From the IMG/VR virus record IMGVR_UViG_3300006790_001002, positions 1 through 20,739 of that record: DNA of 20,739 nucleotides, one strand, 5' to 3'. Under the pieces are notes generated by a model that was not told where the DNA came from, made no database searches, and saw nothing but the letters and a program-made list of their open reading frames with translations. A program made the position numbers and the translations under genes. This DNA comes from a virus. Positions 1 to 8,173 of this stretch are shown in pieces; positions within the stretch are counted from its first letter, which is position 1, and every line of letters starts with the position of its first letter.

Positions 1-131
1 CCGCCAACCAGCAATTAAACAAGTCCAGCGAGGGCGCACAGCAACTGCGCATGAGCCAGATACCCACGAAGCGCAAGGTCAAATTTAATCGTGATGAAGA
101 AGGCCGCATTTCGGGGGCTGAGATGGAATAA
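1..131 (+). CDS. C-terminal fragment of an upstream phage protein (possibly portal)
   Basis: An open frame enters from the left edge (codons in phase with base 3) and ends at the TAA at 129-131, immediately before the next ATG. About 42 residues are visible. They are hydrophilic and end in a basic then acidic stretch, KVKFNRDEEGRISGAEME. I do not recognise a diagnostic motif. In phages with this head-gene order the portal gene usually lies upstream of the scaffold, so a portal C-terminus is a reasonable guess, but the fragment alone does not show it. Confidence 0.5.
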   Translation, partial: ANQQLNKSSEGAQQLRMSQIPTKRKVKFNRDEEGRISGAEME

Positions 132-3100
132 ATGCCACGCGCCGATGTCACAATAAGATTCTCGACAACAGCGCCCGCATTTGCTTACCTAACGGGCGCT
201 CGGGTGCAAACCCGAACAGCCGCTTGTTCAGCGTTCGGCACGGGCGGCAACCCGGCGGAAGCCGAGGTCAGCGGGGCCGGGATAAGCTGCGCGGCAACGC
301 CACCCATTGTCGGCTTCCCGCTGTATGCCGTCTATTCAAATATTGCCTCGGCAAGAGGTTTTACCCCCGTACCGGAATCCAATGACCGCTATTGGGAGGA
401 TGAATTTACCTACCCAACGACCGGTGATTTGTACACAACGCTGGCGGGGCTGAACTCCGCCATTGCGAGCGCACAGCCCGGTACCGTGCTGCGACTCGCC
501 AACGGTACGTACACTGGCGACATCACCATCGGCAACTCCAGCGGTATCACGGTTTGTGCGCAGAGTATCGGCGGCGTCACGCTAAACGGTAACTGCCAAG
601 TTCTTGTTGAGACGGCAACAGACGTTGATTTTTTAGGTTTCACGTTCAGCGGCAATAACACCCGGAACCCGATTATTTGGGGTCGCTATTGGAGTGACGG
701 ACTGCGTATCGCCTTCTGCCGCTGGACGAACATGACCAGCAACATCAATGACCACAACTGGATTTGGTTGCAGGGGTCGTATTCACGGTTTTGCTACAAC
801 ACCCTTGATTACAAGGGCAACAGCGGGCGCATGGTGACGCTGACGGCGACCTATAAGGACTTTGCGTCGAGCGCCGATCCGCTGGATGGCTGGGCCAGCT
901 ATTCCGAGACGGGCTATCCAACGCCAACCCATATTCGCCTTGACCACAATGTCTTTATGGATCACCAGCCGGGTGAAACCGGCACAGACACCCGTACATC
1001 GGGTATTCGGTTCGGCTCTGCTGACGTATGGCACGCCGGACAAGATGCTTGGACGCTTGTTGATAACAATTACTTCTACGACTGGAACACGACCGGGCTG
1101 GGCGGTGATAGCCGGGGCACGGAACTGTTTGAAATCAAGATTTCAGGCTTTATCGCAATTCGCAATTACGTCCGCAAATGTTTCGGTCATTTCAGCCATC
1201 GTGCCGGTCACAGGGCCACCTTTTACGCCAACTTTTTCGACGGTGAAGGTGAGTATGGTGCCGGTGCGCTGGAAGGCAGCGGCCAAGATGACTGGATGTT
1301 TTGCAATTACTTGAAAGACCTGAACTACGCCAATGCCGATGAGGGCGTCGGCATCTGGTCAAAGAGCGGCACGGCGGACCTGACGCCGCCGGGTTATTGG
1401 CCTTGCGAAGACATGGAAGCATCGTTTAATACGCTGCTGAATAACGCCAATCAATCCAGTATCGACCATGGTGGTACGACTGGTACCGGTACGATCAAGC
1501 CGCAGCGAACTCGCTGGTACAACAATGTCGCTGATGCTTACGCTTCGTACAATGTCGTACACGAAGACACCGGTTTGAATGCCGACTGGCAGGCCAATGT
1601 CTTTTACCCGGCTGGCGTAACCAAGGCCGGGATTACCAATGAAACGCCAGAATGGGGCTGGGTCAATGGCGTTTATGTGCCTGTCGCTGGCGGTAATTTG
1701 CACACCACGGGAACGGCGGCATTCCACAGCATTGTTACCGTCGATGCTGGCGGCAGCTCTATTCCGTCATCGAATCCAAATATCGGTGCGTTTCAGTCGC
1801 CGCCACAGCAGAACCCAATGCAAGAAATCATCGACGGGGCTGGCGTCGATAACGCCAATGTCACGTATGAGATTTTCCCGACCGTTGACGTTTACAGCAA
1901 CATCATGGAGGCAAGGGGATACACACCGGTTCCTGCGAGCTTGCTCCATTATTGGGAATGGACGACAAGAGAAAAGGCTTTCGAGGCGTACCCGGTATAT
2001 GACAGCGGCAATAGCAACCACAACCGGGTGACCAGTTTGACGGCATTAGCCACAGCCGTCGGCAACGCCGTGGCTGGCGATTACATCTTTGTTGCTGTCA
2101 ACAACTATACCGGTGGACCGTCAACCATCACGATCAGCAACAGCGGTAACGCGACAAACCGGATCACGGTGGTTTCCGAGATAAAGCACGGCGCTTCCAT
2201 GAAGGGTGATGTGGCATTCGTTCTGAGCGGCGATTATATTGATTTGTTCGGTTTTGATTTCTCAAACACTACCAACGATAACGTCAATATTATTACGATA
2301 ACGGGCGACTACTGCCGCAGCGCGTTCCATAACTTTGAGCAGATACAAAGAACGGACCCTGATGCCGTACAACGCGGACATTTTGTTGATTACCCGGCAG
2401 GCTATGCCGCTCGAATCTGCTACAACACCTTCAACGATCTGGACAACGACCACAAGCCACTACGGGTTGCCTACGGTGGCGATCACTACGTCCGATTCGA
2501 TCACAACCGTATTATTGACCTGATCGGTTATGGCGATGATTTCGAGGCTGTGCAGATAGGCGGAGGAAATCCCGCGCAGTACGAATACGCTCTTATTGAC
2601 CATAATTACGTGCTAAGGCACAACAATGTCGGTGGATCGAAAAATCGACCGGAGCCGGAAACCGTCGCTGACAAGACATCCGGCAATATGTACATACGCA
2701 ACGCATTCGTTGAGTGTTGCGACCACCCCAATGCGCGAGCGTCACACCGTAGCACATGGTATGGCAATTTTATTATTGGCAGCGGCGTTGAAGGCTCTGG
2801 CGGCGTCTGGGGCGGCGGCGATGAATGCTGGATACTGTGCAATTACATCAAAGATACTGGCCAGAACGAGCGGGCGCTGTGGTTCAGGAACGGCGACGAT
2901 GTTAACTATTGGGCGTCGGATAATGGCGAGGCGTCGTTCAACACCATCTGGAATTGCGACGAACCCATTTCTTTTGGTGGCGGCGCTACCGGCCCTAACG
3001 ATCCTACCGGCAACGATCTTTATAATAACGCTGTAATGGCACAGTCTGGCAGCAACGCCATTGTAGACACAGACCAGACCAACACGACCTTCGCGGGCAA

Positions 3101-4511
3101 TGTTTTCTCAACGCCGGTCGGCATGACGATTGGTGGCAATAACACGGAAGACGATCCGGATTTGATCCCCAGCAATGGCTATTACGTGCCGTCACTGACT
3201 GGCAACTGCAAATCCACTGGCGCAGCAGGATGGCTGACTGACGTATGCACGGTCGATATTATCGGTAACACGATACCGCAGAGTTCGCCGGATGTTGGCT
3301 GCTTTCAGTGGGGCGCTGATCTGACAACCGATCCTGTCGAATACATCAAGGACAATGCTGGCGCATCCGTTGATTACTATTTCACGGACAACACAATTGA
3401 GCCTTACACCGTCAATCCGTCCAATGCCGAAATTTACACATCCTATGCCGATATGCTTGGCAAAGCGAAATGGAGAGATGGCTTTTCGGCTTACCGAATT
3501 GGCGGCACTCAATACATACAAATTGGTGGCGGTTACAATTATTACTTCCTTGGTGATGGCACCAAAGACCTGATTATTGATTTATCGGGTATTGATGCTC
3601 CCGGACTGGCGTACCCGATAGACATTCGTAACTACAACAATGTGCTGATTCGCGGCGTCCTGATGAGTCTGATCGAACAGCAATACGAGTGGTATTCACC
3701 AATTTACTTGCCGCAAATATCCGGGCCATACGGCAATTACAGCCCAGCGTCGATTTACAAACGACTGTCGCCTTTTGGTGGCGCTATTCGCTTGGATGTA
3801 AAAGGCAAGATCACCATTGAGGGCTGTGATATTCGCATCAATGGTCAGGAGGGCGATTTCATAATCTATCGCGGCAATTACGCGACCAGTCATGTTGCTA
3901 CTGGCGTTCGTGTTCTCAATACTCGCGTGTCCGGGCAGGTAACCGGCGATGACTTCGATGGACTGACGGACGACAACGATAAGCCCATCTATACGACGCA
4001 TTCGGACTTCTTCCACAACCAAGGGTCAGCAGATTCAGAAATGTCGCTATGCGCCCAGATTCAGGTTGAAAATATTACCTACCGCACCAGCCAAAACGGA
4101 ATGATTATTCAGGCGCGTGGACAAAGCGGTGGCGGTGTCAATGACTGGCCCTACAAGACCGATCTTTTATTCAGTAAATGCGATTTCCGCCAGTGCAACG
4201 ACTGGAATAAAACCAATCCCGTTCTCGGACCGGATACCTATGGCGGGAATACCGGGTTTGCCGCAACTGGCGCGTTAAGTTCATTAACGATGGACAATAT
4301 TACTTACGGTGCGCCAGACGACACGATGCGGGCTTGGGGCGTTTACACTGAGAATTTCTGGGATAGTGGTGAAGCGGATAATGTGTGGATCAACGCCAAT
4401 ACCAACCCCACTGAACTGACCTACACCCAGACCGGCGACACTCAGATTGACCGCGCACCAGCGGATCATGTTGGCTACAATTACATCAGTCCGTTCGGAG
4501 ACGTTGTATGA
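132..4511 (+). CDS. Large tail protein with two tandem PL6-like polysaccharide lyase modules
   Basis: A 1459-residue protein, probably a tail-spike or fibre depolymerase. After a short N-terminal region it has two related modules of about 515 residues. Each opens with a hinge, VYSNIxxARGxTPVP (residues 67-81 and 587-601), followed by right-handed beta-helix coils with DHN-type turns (about 270 and 786) and a shared ASFNT strand (430 and 934). Both modules carry the spacing of the polysaccharide lyase family 6 active site (chondroitinase B, alginate lyase): Glu, +5 Lys, +21 Arg, at E331/K336/R357 and E843/K848/R869. In the family the Lys and Arg are the catalytic base and acid and the Glu binds calcium. 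Module 2 also has the second calcium-type Glu (E841); module 1 has Gly329 there. A third region (about 1095-1459) looks beta-helical but lacks this signature. The ATG directly follows the upstream stop and its SD is weak. The last four bases overlap the next gene. Substrate (alginate, dermatan or another uronate) cannot be told. No signal peptide is seen, as expected for a virion protein. Confidence 0.72.
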   Translation: MPRADVTIRFSTTAPAFAYLTGARVQTRTAACSAFGTGGNPAEAEVSGAGISCAATPPIVGFPLYAVYSNIASARGFTPVPESNDRYWEDEFTYPTTGDLYTTLAGLNSAIASAQPGTVLRLANGTYTGDITIGNSSGITVCAQSIGGVTLNGNCQVLVETATDVDFLGFTFSGNNTRNPIIWGRYWSDGLRIAFCRWTNMTSNINDHNWIWLQGSYSRFCYNTLDYKGNSGRMVTLTATYKDFASSADPLDGWASYSETGYPTPTHIRLDHNVFMDHQPGETGTDTRTSGIRFGSADVWHAGQDAWTLVDNNYFYDWNTTGLGGDSRGTELFEIKISGFIAIRNYVRKCFGHFSHRAGHRATFYANFFDGEGEYGAGALEGSGQDDWMFCNYLKDLNYANADEGVGIWSKSGTADLTPPGYWPCEDMEASFNTLLNNANQSSIDHGGTTGTGTIKPQRTRWYNNVADAYASYNVVHEDTGLNADWQANVFYPAGVTKAGITNETPEWGWVNGVYVPVAGGNLHTTGTAAFHSIVTVDAGGSSIPSSNPNIGAFQSPPQQNPMQEIIDGAGVDNANVTYEIFPTVDVYSNIMEARGYTPVPASLLHYWEWTTREKAFEAYPVYDSGNSNHNRVTSLTALATAVGNAVAGDYIFVAVNNYTGGPSTITISNSGNATNRITVVSEIKHGASMKGDVAFVLSGDYIDLFGFDFSNTTNDNVNIITITGDYCRSAFHNFEQIQRTDPDAVQRGHFVDYPAGYAARICYNTFNDLDNDHKPLRVAYGGDHYVRFDHNRIIDLIGYGDDFEAVQIGGGNPAQYEYALIDHNYVLRHNNVGGSKNRPEPETVADKTSGNMYIRNAFVECCDHPNARASHRSTWYGNFIIGSGVEGSGGVWGGGDECWILCNYIKDTGQNERALWFRNGDDVNYWASDNGEASFNTIWNCDEPISFGGGATGPNDPTGNDLYNNAVMAQSGSNAIVDTDQTNTTFAGNVFSTPVGMTIGGNNTEDDPDLIPSNGYYVPSLTGNCKSTGAAGWLTDVCTVDIIGNTIPQSSPDVGCFQWGADLTTDPVEYIKDNAGASVDYYFTDNTIEPYTVNPSNAEIYTSYADMLGKAKWRDGFSAYRIGGTQYIQIGGGYNYYFLGDGTKDLIIDLSGIDAPGLAYPIDIRNYNNVLIRGVLMSLIEQQYEWYSPIYLPQISGPYGNYSPASIYKRLSPFGGAIRLDVKGKITIEGCDIRINGQEGDFIIYRGNYATSHVATGVRVLNTRVSGQVTGDDFDGLTDDNDKPIYTTHSDFFHNQGSADSEMSLCAQIQVENITYRTSQNGMIIQARGQSGGGVNDWPYKTDLLFSKCDFRQCNDWNKTNPVLGPDTYGGNTGFAATGALSSLTMDNITYGAPDDTMRAWGVYTENFWDSGEADNVWINANTNPTELTYTQTGDTQIDRAPADHVGYNYISPFGDVV

Positions 4512-5827
4512 GTACATTCAGGATTGTCAGGCTACAAGCGCCAGATACAGACACCACTCAGGACTACACGGCCAGCGATTTCGGTAATGTAAACCCTGAT
4601 GTTGTTTTGTGCATCGTGGCCGGGGAAGGCAATAACACGCTGGACGCTCACCTTAGTCATTCGTTCGGCTGGTACGACGGAACTACCGCCCGCATGATGA
4701 ATTTGTACGCTGGGGACGACGACAGCACATTAAATCTCAGTTCTGGCCGAGAGTCGAAAAACGGTCGGTTGGTTAGTTGGAACCAGAACGGTGCCACGGA
4801 GCGTCGTTATGCCACACCGGAATTTATTACCAACGGTGTCCGGCTGACATGGAGCGGCGAAGGAACGCCAGCCGCTGACCGGCCCTATGTCACCATGCTG
4901 CTGATAAAGGGCGTATCGGTTGCGCAAGGCGAGTTCGATCCGCCGCAGGACGCGACGACGGCGGCTGATTCACCGGCTGATACGATCACCACAACGGGCG
5001 TTGATCCGCAGCTTGTGTTTATCCTGTATCACAACCAGATGTGGCCGAACTCATCGGGTAACGGTTATCACGTTTCATTCGGCATGGCCGTTAAGAACGG
5101 CGCGACCGCAGACAATCGGTGCATCGGCTACAAACGAGCGAACACGGAGCAACCCACCGAAAACGGGGTGTATTTCAGCGAATCGAACTGCCTCAATAAT
5201 TGGACATCGACCTCAACGACGTGCAGGGGCGAAATGTTCGTGGATTCAATGGGTACAGATGGATTCGATGTCAAAGAGGCGGCACTTGGCTCCAAGTCTG
5301 GCATACAATCAACCACGGAATTCGCGTATCTGGCCTTGGAGTTTGAGGCAGGGACGAACGTGGATTTTATTTCAACCACAACCCCAACGGGCAGCGGTGA
5401 CTGGACCGTCGCATCCAGCCTGTCGGATACCCCGCAGGCGATGATGCTGTGGAACGTCTTTTCGACCGCAGAGCGTGACGCTCAAGGCGCATGGGGCTCT
5501 GGCACCATGTACGTTGCCACGGCAGAGGGCGACACTAAGGAGGGCGGTTCAGCCTTTCACGACGAATACAACGTCTCAACCACGAACTGCAAAACGGACG
5601 CAATTACGTCATACAAGGTTTACGCGGACGATGGGACGCTTGATATAACGGCATCTGAGCCGGTGTTTGGCACTGACAGCATCAAGTATCTGGATGCCAA
5701 TGTCGATAACGCATCGCAGGCGACCAAGGTATTCGGCATTGCATTTGGCGGCGGCACAGCGCCATCCGGTAACCAGCGCGGCAGCGGTCGTGGCATAATG
5801 CGAGGCGCGGCCCGAGGAGTAGGATAA
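4508..5827 (+). CDS. Probable virion structural protein, unknown family
   Basis: A 439-residue acidic, Thr/Ser/Gly-rich protein with no catalytic motif that I recognise. The start overlaps the lyase gene as ATGA and has GGAG at 4497-4500, 7 bases upstream. Two halves of similar texture can be seen: residues about 1-145 contain FGWYDGTTARM, and a later stretch contains WNVFSTAERD. This suggests two beta-sandwich domains, which is inference. The C-terminus is a flexible Gly/Arg tail (NQRGSGRGIMRGAARGVG). Its position between the lyase protein and other small virion proteins suggests a tail-fibre, baseplate-like or head-decoration component. A lectin-like receptor-binding role is possible but unsupported. 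Confidence 0.6.
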   Translation: MSTFRIVRLQAPDTDTTQDYTASDFGNVNPDVVLCIVAGEGNNTLDAHLSHSFGWYDGTTARMMNLYAGDDDSTLNLSSGRESKNGRLVSWNQNGATERRYATPEFITNGVRLTWSGEGTPAADRPYVTMLLIKGVSVAQGEFDPPQDATTAADSPADTITTTGVDPQLVFILYHNQMWPNSSGNGYHVSFGMAVKNGATADNRCIGYKRANTEQPTENGVYFSESNCLNNWTSTSTTCRGEMFVDSMGTDGFDVKEAALGSKSGIQSTTEFAYLALEFEAGTNVDFISTTTPTGSGDWTVASSLSDTPQAMMLWNVFSTAERDAQGAWGSGTMYVATAEGDTKEGGSAFHDEYNVSTTNCKTDAITSYKVYADDGTLDITASEPVFGTDSIKYLDANVDNASQATKVFGIAFGGGTAPSGNQRGSGRGIMRGAARGVG

Positions 5828-6408
5828 TGGAGATACAGGCAAAATACGGTATCGCACAAACTTTTTATTTCCCGCTCATCAAGGCGGGCAGTCAGGATTT
5901 TGCGACCAACTCGGATTACACGCCCGCAGCGGCTGACTGTGATCTTGTTAAGGATGGCGGTACGCTGACACAGGCCACCAATACCATTGCCGACGAAACC
6001 GGCGGGCTCTGGTCGATCACGTTGACGGCCACTGAAATGTCCGCAACCCGCATTGCGGTTATGATCGTGGATTCAGCCACCAAGGCAATTGAAGATCAGT
6101 GTTTAATTATTAACACCCAATTTTCTGGTCAGTTGGAAGCAAGCGCGGGAATCATTATAGGCGAAGTAGACAACACGAACTTCAGTCCGACCGATCAGGC
6201 GTTAGAGGGTGTTCGCCTGTCACCGAACACAACCGAGGAAACCACGGCAGACCACTACAACGGTAGGCTCCTGCTGTTTACTTCCGGCAACCTTCTCGGC
6301 CAAATGACGGATATTACCGATTACGAGCTTGCTAACTCAAAAGAGAAGTTTACGTATTCGCAATTGACCGAGGCACCCGCCGATGGTGACCGGTACGTGG
6401 TGCTATAG
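5827..6408 (+). CDS. Small phage tail/baseplate-type structural protein
   Basis: A 193-residue protein. The N-terminal part (MEIQAKYGIAQTFYFPLIKAG, then a DFATNSDYTPAAADCDLVKDGG-like strand pattern) resembles a widespread family of phage beta-sandwich virion proteins that begin with KYGIA..FPLIKAG and carry LTATEM and VDSATKAIEDQ segments (about residues 66-95). The C-terminal 75 residues (after about 115) form a second, unassigned domain with SPNTTEETTADHYNGRLLLF. The start overlaps the preceding stop by one base (TAATG), with GAGGAG at 5814-5819. The family is usually found among tail-fibre or upper-baseplate genes. Its exact role is unknown. Confidence 0.6.
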   Translation: MEIQAKYGIAQTFYFPLIKAGSQDFATNSDYTPAAADCDLVKDGGTLTQATNTIADETGGLWSITLTATEMSATRIAVMIVDSATKAIEDQCLIINTQFSGQLEASAGIIIGEVDNTNFSPTDQALEGVRLSPNTTEETTADHYNGRLLLFTSGNLLGQMTDITDYELANSKEKFTYSQLTEAPADGDRYVVL

Positions 6409-6417
6409 GAGAAAATC

Positions 6418-6858
6418 ATGGCAACAACCTGCTTGACCAACAACTTCCGCAAAGGCTTGCTGAAAGGCGATTTTGATTTCGATTCGACAGTGCAGGACTT
6501 TTATATGGCGCTGTACGATACGTCCGGGCATGGCTACAACACAACGGCTTATTCATCGACCAACGAATCGTCAGGCAGCGGCTATTCGCCCGGCGGCACG
6601 GACATGGGTGATTTCACGCAAGCTACCGATACCACCAACAACGTATCGTATCTTGATAACATCACTGACCCGTCATGGGCAACGTCTACCATTACCGCCA
6701 CGGATTGCCTGATTTACCGTTCTGGCGGCAGTTCTCCGGTAGCCAATGCTTCGGTGTACGTGGGTGATTTCGGCGGCTCAAAATCGTCCAGTTCCGGCAC
6801 ATTTACGGTCGTATTGCCCGCAGCGGCATACAACACGGCGATTATTCGTCTGGCCTGA
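6418..6858 (+). CDS. Small virion protein of a common environmental-phage family
   Basis: A 146-residue Ser/Thr/Gly-rich protein with a strong SD (AGGAGA, 6407-6412) before the ATG. The layout is an N-terminal NNFRKGLLKG helix, a DFYMALYDTS strand, a TAYSSTNESSGSGYSPGG loop, a mid-domain DCLIYRSGG strand and a C-terminal FTVVLP strand. I associate this pattern with a family of small hypothetical phage structural proteins often found near fibre genes. It is predicted to be an all-beta surface or decoration protein. Its stop overlaps the start of a sulfotransferase-like gene by one base, so the two are probably translationally coupled. Confidence 0.6.
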   Translation: MATTCLTNNFRKGLLKGDFDFDSTVQDFYMALYDTSGHGYNTTAYSSTNESSGSGYSPGGTDMGDFTQATDTTNNVSYLDNITDPSWATSTITATDCLIYRSGGSSPVANASVYVGDFGGSKSSSSGTFTVVLPAAAYNTAIIRLA

Positions 6859-7445
6859 TGGACCCCGTAGTCAGCGTCCCACATTCGGGTACGCGCTCGC
6901 TTGTCCGATCACTGGGCACGACGCAGTTCTACCATTTTGGTCAGAACGAAAAAGACATCGAAAAGCTGTCGCATTTCCATTTCCCCATGCGCGATCCGCT
7001 GGCGGTCAGCCTCAGTTGGCGCAGCTATTACCCGGATCGTGACAGGGGGGTGCATCCTGAAGACGCTCTAAGGTGGAACGAAAAGCAAACTTTCGATGAG
7101 TTCCGGCGCTGGTCGCTGGCTATTGCGTGGATGAAGGATCACGACCATACCGTCCACATGATGAATGAATACCCGAATCTGGAAGGTCGTACCAGCGAAA
7201 GCTTTTGGTGGAAGAAGGCTTATAAATGCTGGGACATTGACGCCTTACTGGTATTACCGGAAGTGGAATATTTGTTGGAGTGGATTACAATTCCATCCGT
7301 ACAGTCATTTTTTTTGCAGTATTACCCGGAGGGCTTCTGGTGGGCAGAAATGGCAAGGCAACCCAACTTGAAACGCTCGGCCAACAAGGATACCTCGGCG
7401 GCTGGATTACAACCCACTTACAGGGACGGACGATTGATTGCCTGA
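6858..7445 (+). CDS. Compact sulfotransferase-like protein
   Basis: A 195-residue protein with two signatures of PAPS-dependent sulfotransferases. Near the N-terminus, VVSVPHSGTRSL (residues 4-15) matches the 5'-phosphosulfate loop. FPMRDPLAVSLSWRS (42-56) matches the 3'-phosphate site, with Arg45 and Ser53 at the family's 8-residue spacing. The lysine normally found in the first loop (PKSGTTWL in typical members) is His9 here. The two motifs are only about 36 residues apart, versus about 100 in cytosolic enzymes, so this is a compact or divergent member. The start is TGATG, overlapping the upstream stop, with no convincing SD, so reinitiation is likely. The last ~40 residues look non-conserved and overlap the next gene. 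A run of eight T (7308-7315) lies just before this tail. It could be a divergent enzyme, a nucleotide-binding fold with another role, or a broken gene. Confidence 0.55.
   Translation: MDPVVSVPHSGTRSLVRSLGTTQFYHFGQNEKDIEKLSHFHFPMRDPLAVSLSWRSYYPDRDRGVHPEDALRWNEKQTFDEFRRWSLAIAWMKDHDHTVHMMNEYPNLEGRTSESFWWKKAYKCWDIDALLVLPEVEYLLEWITIPSVQSFFLQYYPEGFWWAEMARQPNLKRSANKDTSAAGLQPTYRDGRLIA
7308..7316 (+). other. T8 slippery run, candidate -1 frameshift site
   Basis: Eight T residues (7308-7315) followed by G lie inside the compact sulfotransferase-like gene. In its frame, bases 7310-7316 read T TTT TTG, which fits the X XXY YYZ form of a -1 slippery heptamer. A -1 shift enters the frame of the following ORF, which stays open to 7612, giving a fusion of about 250 residues. 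No downstream pseudoknot was identified, so the site may be only a homopolymer or a sequencing length error. Confidence 0.3.
7328..7332 (+). promoter_or_regulatory. Shine-Dalgarno site deciding a GTG start
   Basis: GGAGG lies 7 bases before a GTG at 7340 and inside the 3' end of the preceding gene. It is the best-placed ribosome site for the overlapping downstream ORF. The ATG at 7280 has no comparable site. Confidence 0.5.
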
Positions 7446-7612
7446 TGCGGGATGGCCTTTACCTGATTATCCGTTGTACCGATGGGCATGAAGCCCGTAT
7501 TGGCTGGCAGGATACACACGGTAATCAGCTAAAGGGTGATCCCTTCTTGGAAAACCTTGATGTTAAGATAGCAGTACCGGGTGCTGGCTTCAGAGGGCAG
7601 GCAGGTTCGTGA
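7340..7612 (+). CDS. Small conserved-looking hypothetical phage protein
   Basis: A GTG-initiated 90-residue protein. The start is chosen for the GGAGG at 7328-7332. Other candidates are an ATG at 7280 without SD and an ATG at 7445 that overlaps the upstream stop as TGATG and would leave 55 residues. I favour 7340 because the sequence from GRNGKATQLE through GYLGGWI, GRTIDCLMRDGLYLIIR and DGHEARIGWQD reads as one compact domain, with alternating strands and a repeated DG turn. It overlaps the 3' end of the sulfotransferase-like gene by about 106 bases, unusually long for this window. No function is recognised. It could instead be the C-terminal part of a frameshift fusion with the upstream gene. 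Confidence 0.5.
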   Translation: MGRNGKATQLETLGQQGYLGGWITTHLQGRTIDCLMRDGLYLIIRCTDGHEARIGWQDTHGNQLKGDPFLENLDVKIAVPGAGFRGQAGS

Positions 7613-7779
7613 GCAAGCCGAAGAAAAAAGACCCGACAAACGTACCGCTCGACAAACTACAGGTTGGCGGGATTATCACGGTTTTGGACAAGGACGGTAA
7701 CGTCAAGTCCAGAATGAAGATCGTAAGCGTGGAAACCAGAGAGGAAAAGAAAGATGGAACTCAGCACGACAGTTCGTAA
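7609..7779 (+). CDS. Tiny lysine-rich hypothetical protein
   Basis: A 56-residue ORF starting at GTG 7609, which overlaps the preceding TGA as GTGA, and ending at TAA 7777-7779, 26 bases inside the next gene. It begins SKPKKKDPTN and continues LQVGGIITVLDKDGNVKSR, a strand-turn-strand pattern, then ends in a charged tail. A purine-rich AGAGGG lies about 11 bases upstream of the start. No family is recognised. Without it the interval 7613-7753 would be empty, which in such a tightly packed region favours a real gene. Confidence 0.45.
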   Translation: MSKPKKKDPTNVPLDKLQVGGIITVLDKDGNVKSRMKIVSVETREEKKDGTQHDSS

Positions 7780-8173
7780 CTCAATGCTGGATGCCATTGA
7801 TGACGATGTGACCACCGACGGCTATTTCCGGCTCTACAATCAAGACCCGGATACCGCAACCGGTCTGATCAAGATTGCCAGTTGTGGCGGTAACAACCCG
7901 TTCTTTGAAAATGCGGGCACCGGTACCGCTGGCGTCATGTCAATGGACAACAGCCCAGCCGTTGAGGACACGGCCCCTGCTGCGGGTACAGTAACGTATG
8001 CCGGTATCTACGATGGTACCGCCGCTGCTGCCAATGCTTGGTTGGTGAAGTTGGGCGTGGATACCACGGGTAGCCCGGATTTGACGATGGCCAATAACAC
8101 GGTGGCAACGACCGATACTGTGCAGATCACCAGTTTCAGTATCACCATGCCAGCGGGTACGCCAGCAACGTAA
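7754..8173 (+). CDS. Small virion protein, second family member-type
   Basis: A 139-residue protein with a purine-rich ribosome site (AGAGAGGA just upstream) before its ATG. An N-terminal LSTTVRNSMLDAIDDD helix leads to a GYFRLYNQDPDTATG strand, a Gly/Ala-rich middle, TVTYAGIYDGTAAAAN and a final VQITSFSITMPAG strand. This layout matches a frequent family of small phage structural proteins that start with LSTTV.N.ML.A. It is similar in architecture, though not obviously in sequence, to the protein at 6418-6858. It too is followed at a one-base overlap (TAATG) by a sulfotransferase gene. A virion surface or tail role is likely. Confidence 0.6.
   Translation: MELSTTVRNSMLDAIDDDVTTDGYFRLYNQDPDTATGLIKIASCGGNNPFFENAGTGTAGVMSMDNSPAVEDTAPAAGTVTYAGIYDGTAAAANAWLVKLGVDTTGSPDLTMANNTVATTDTVQITSFSITMPAGTPAT

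Noticed and set aside
862-1314. + strand frame of 150 codons within the lyase gene
   Set aside because: It overlaps the catalytic region of the PL6-like module in another frame and has no motif or ribosome site.
7280-7339. Upstream ATG extension of the small gene at 7340-7612
   Set aside because: The ATG at 7280 has no SD and the added residues are hydrophobic with no domain sense; they lie across the T8 run. Kept only as part of the frameshift hypothesis.
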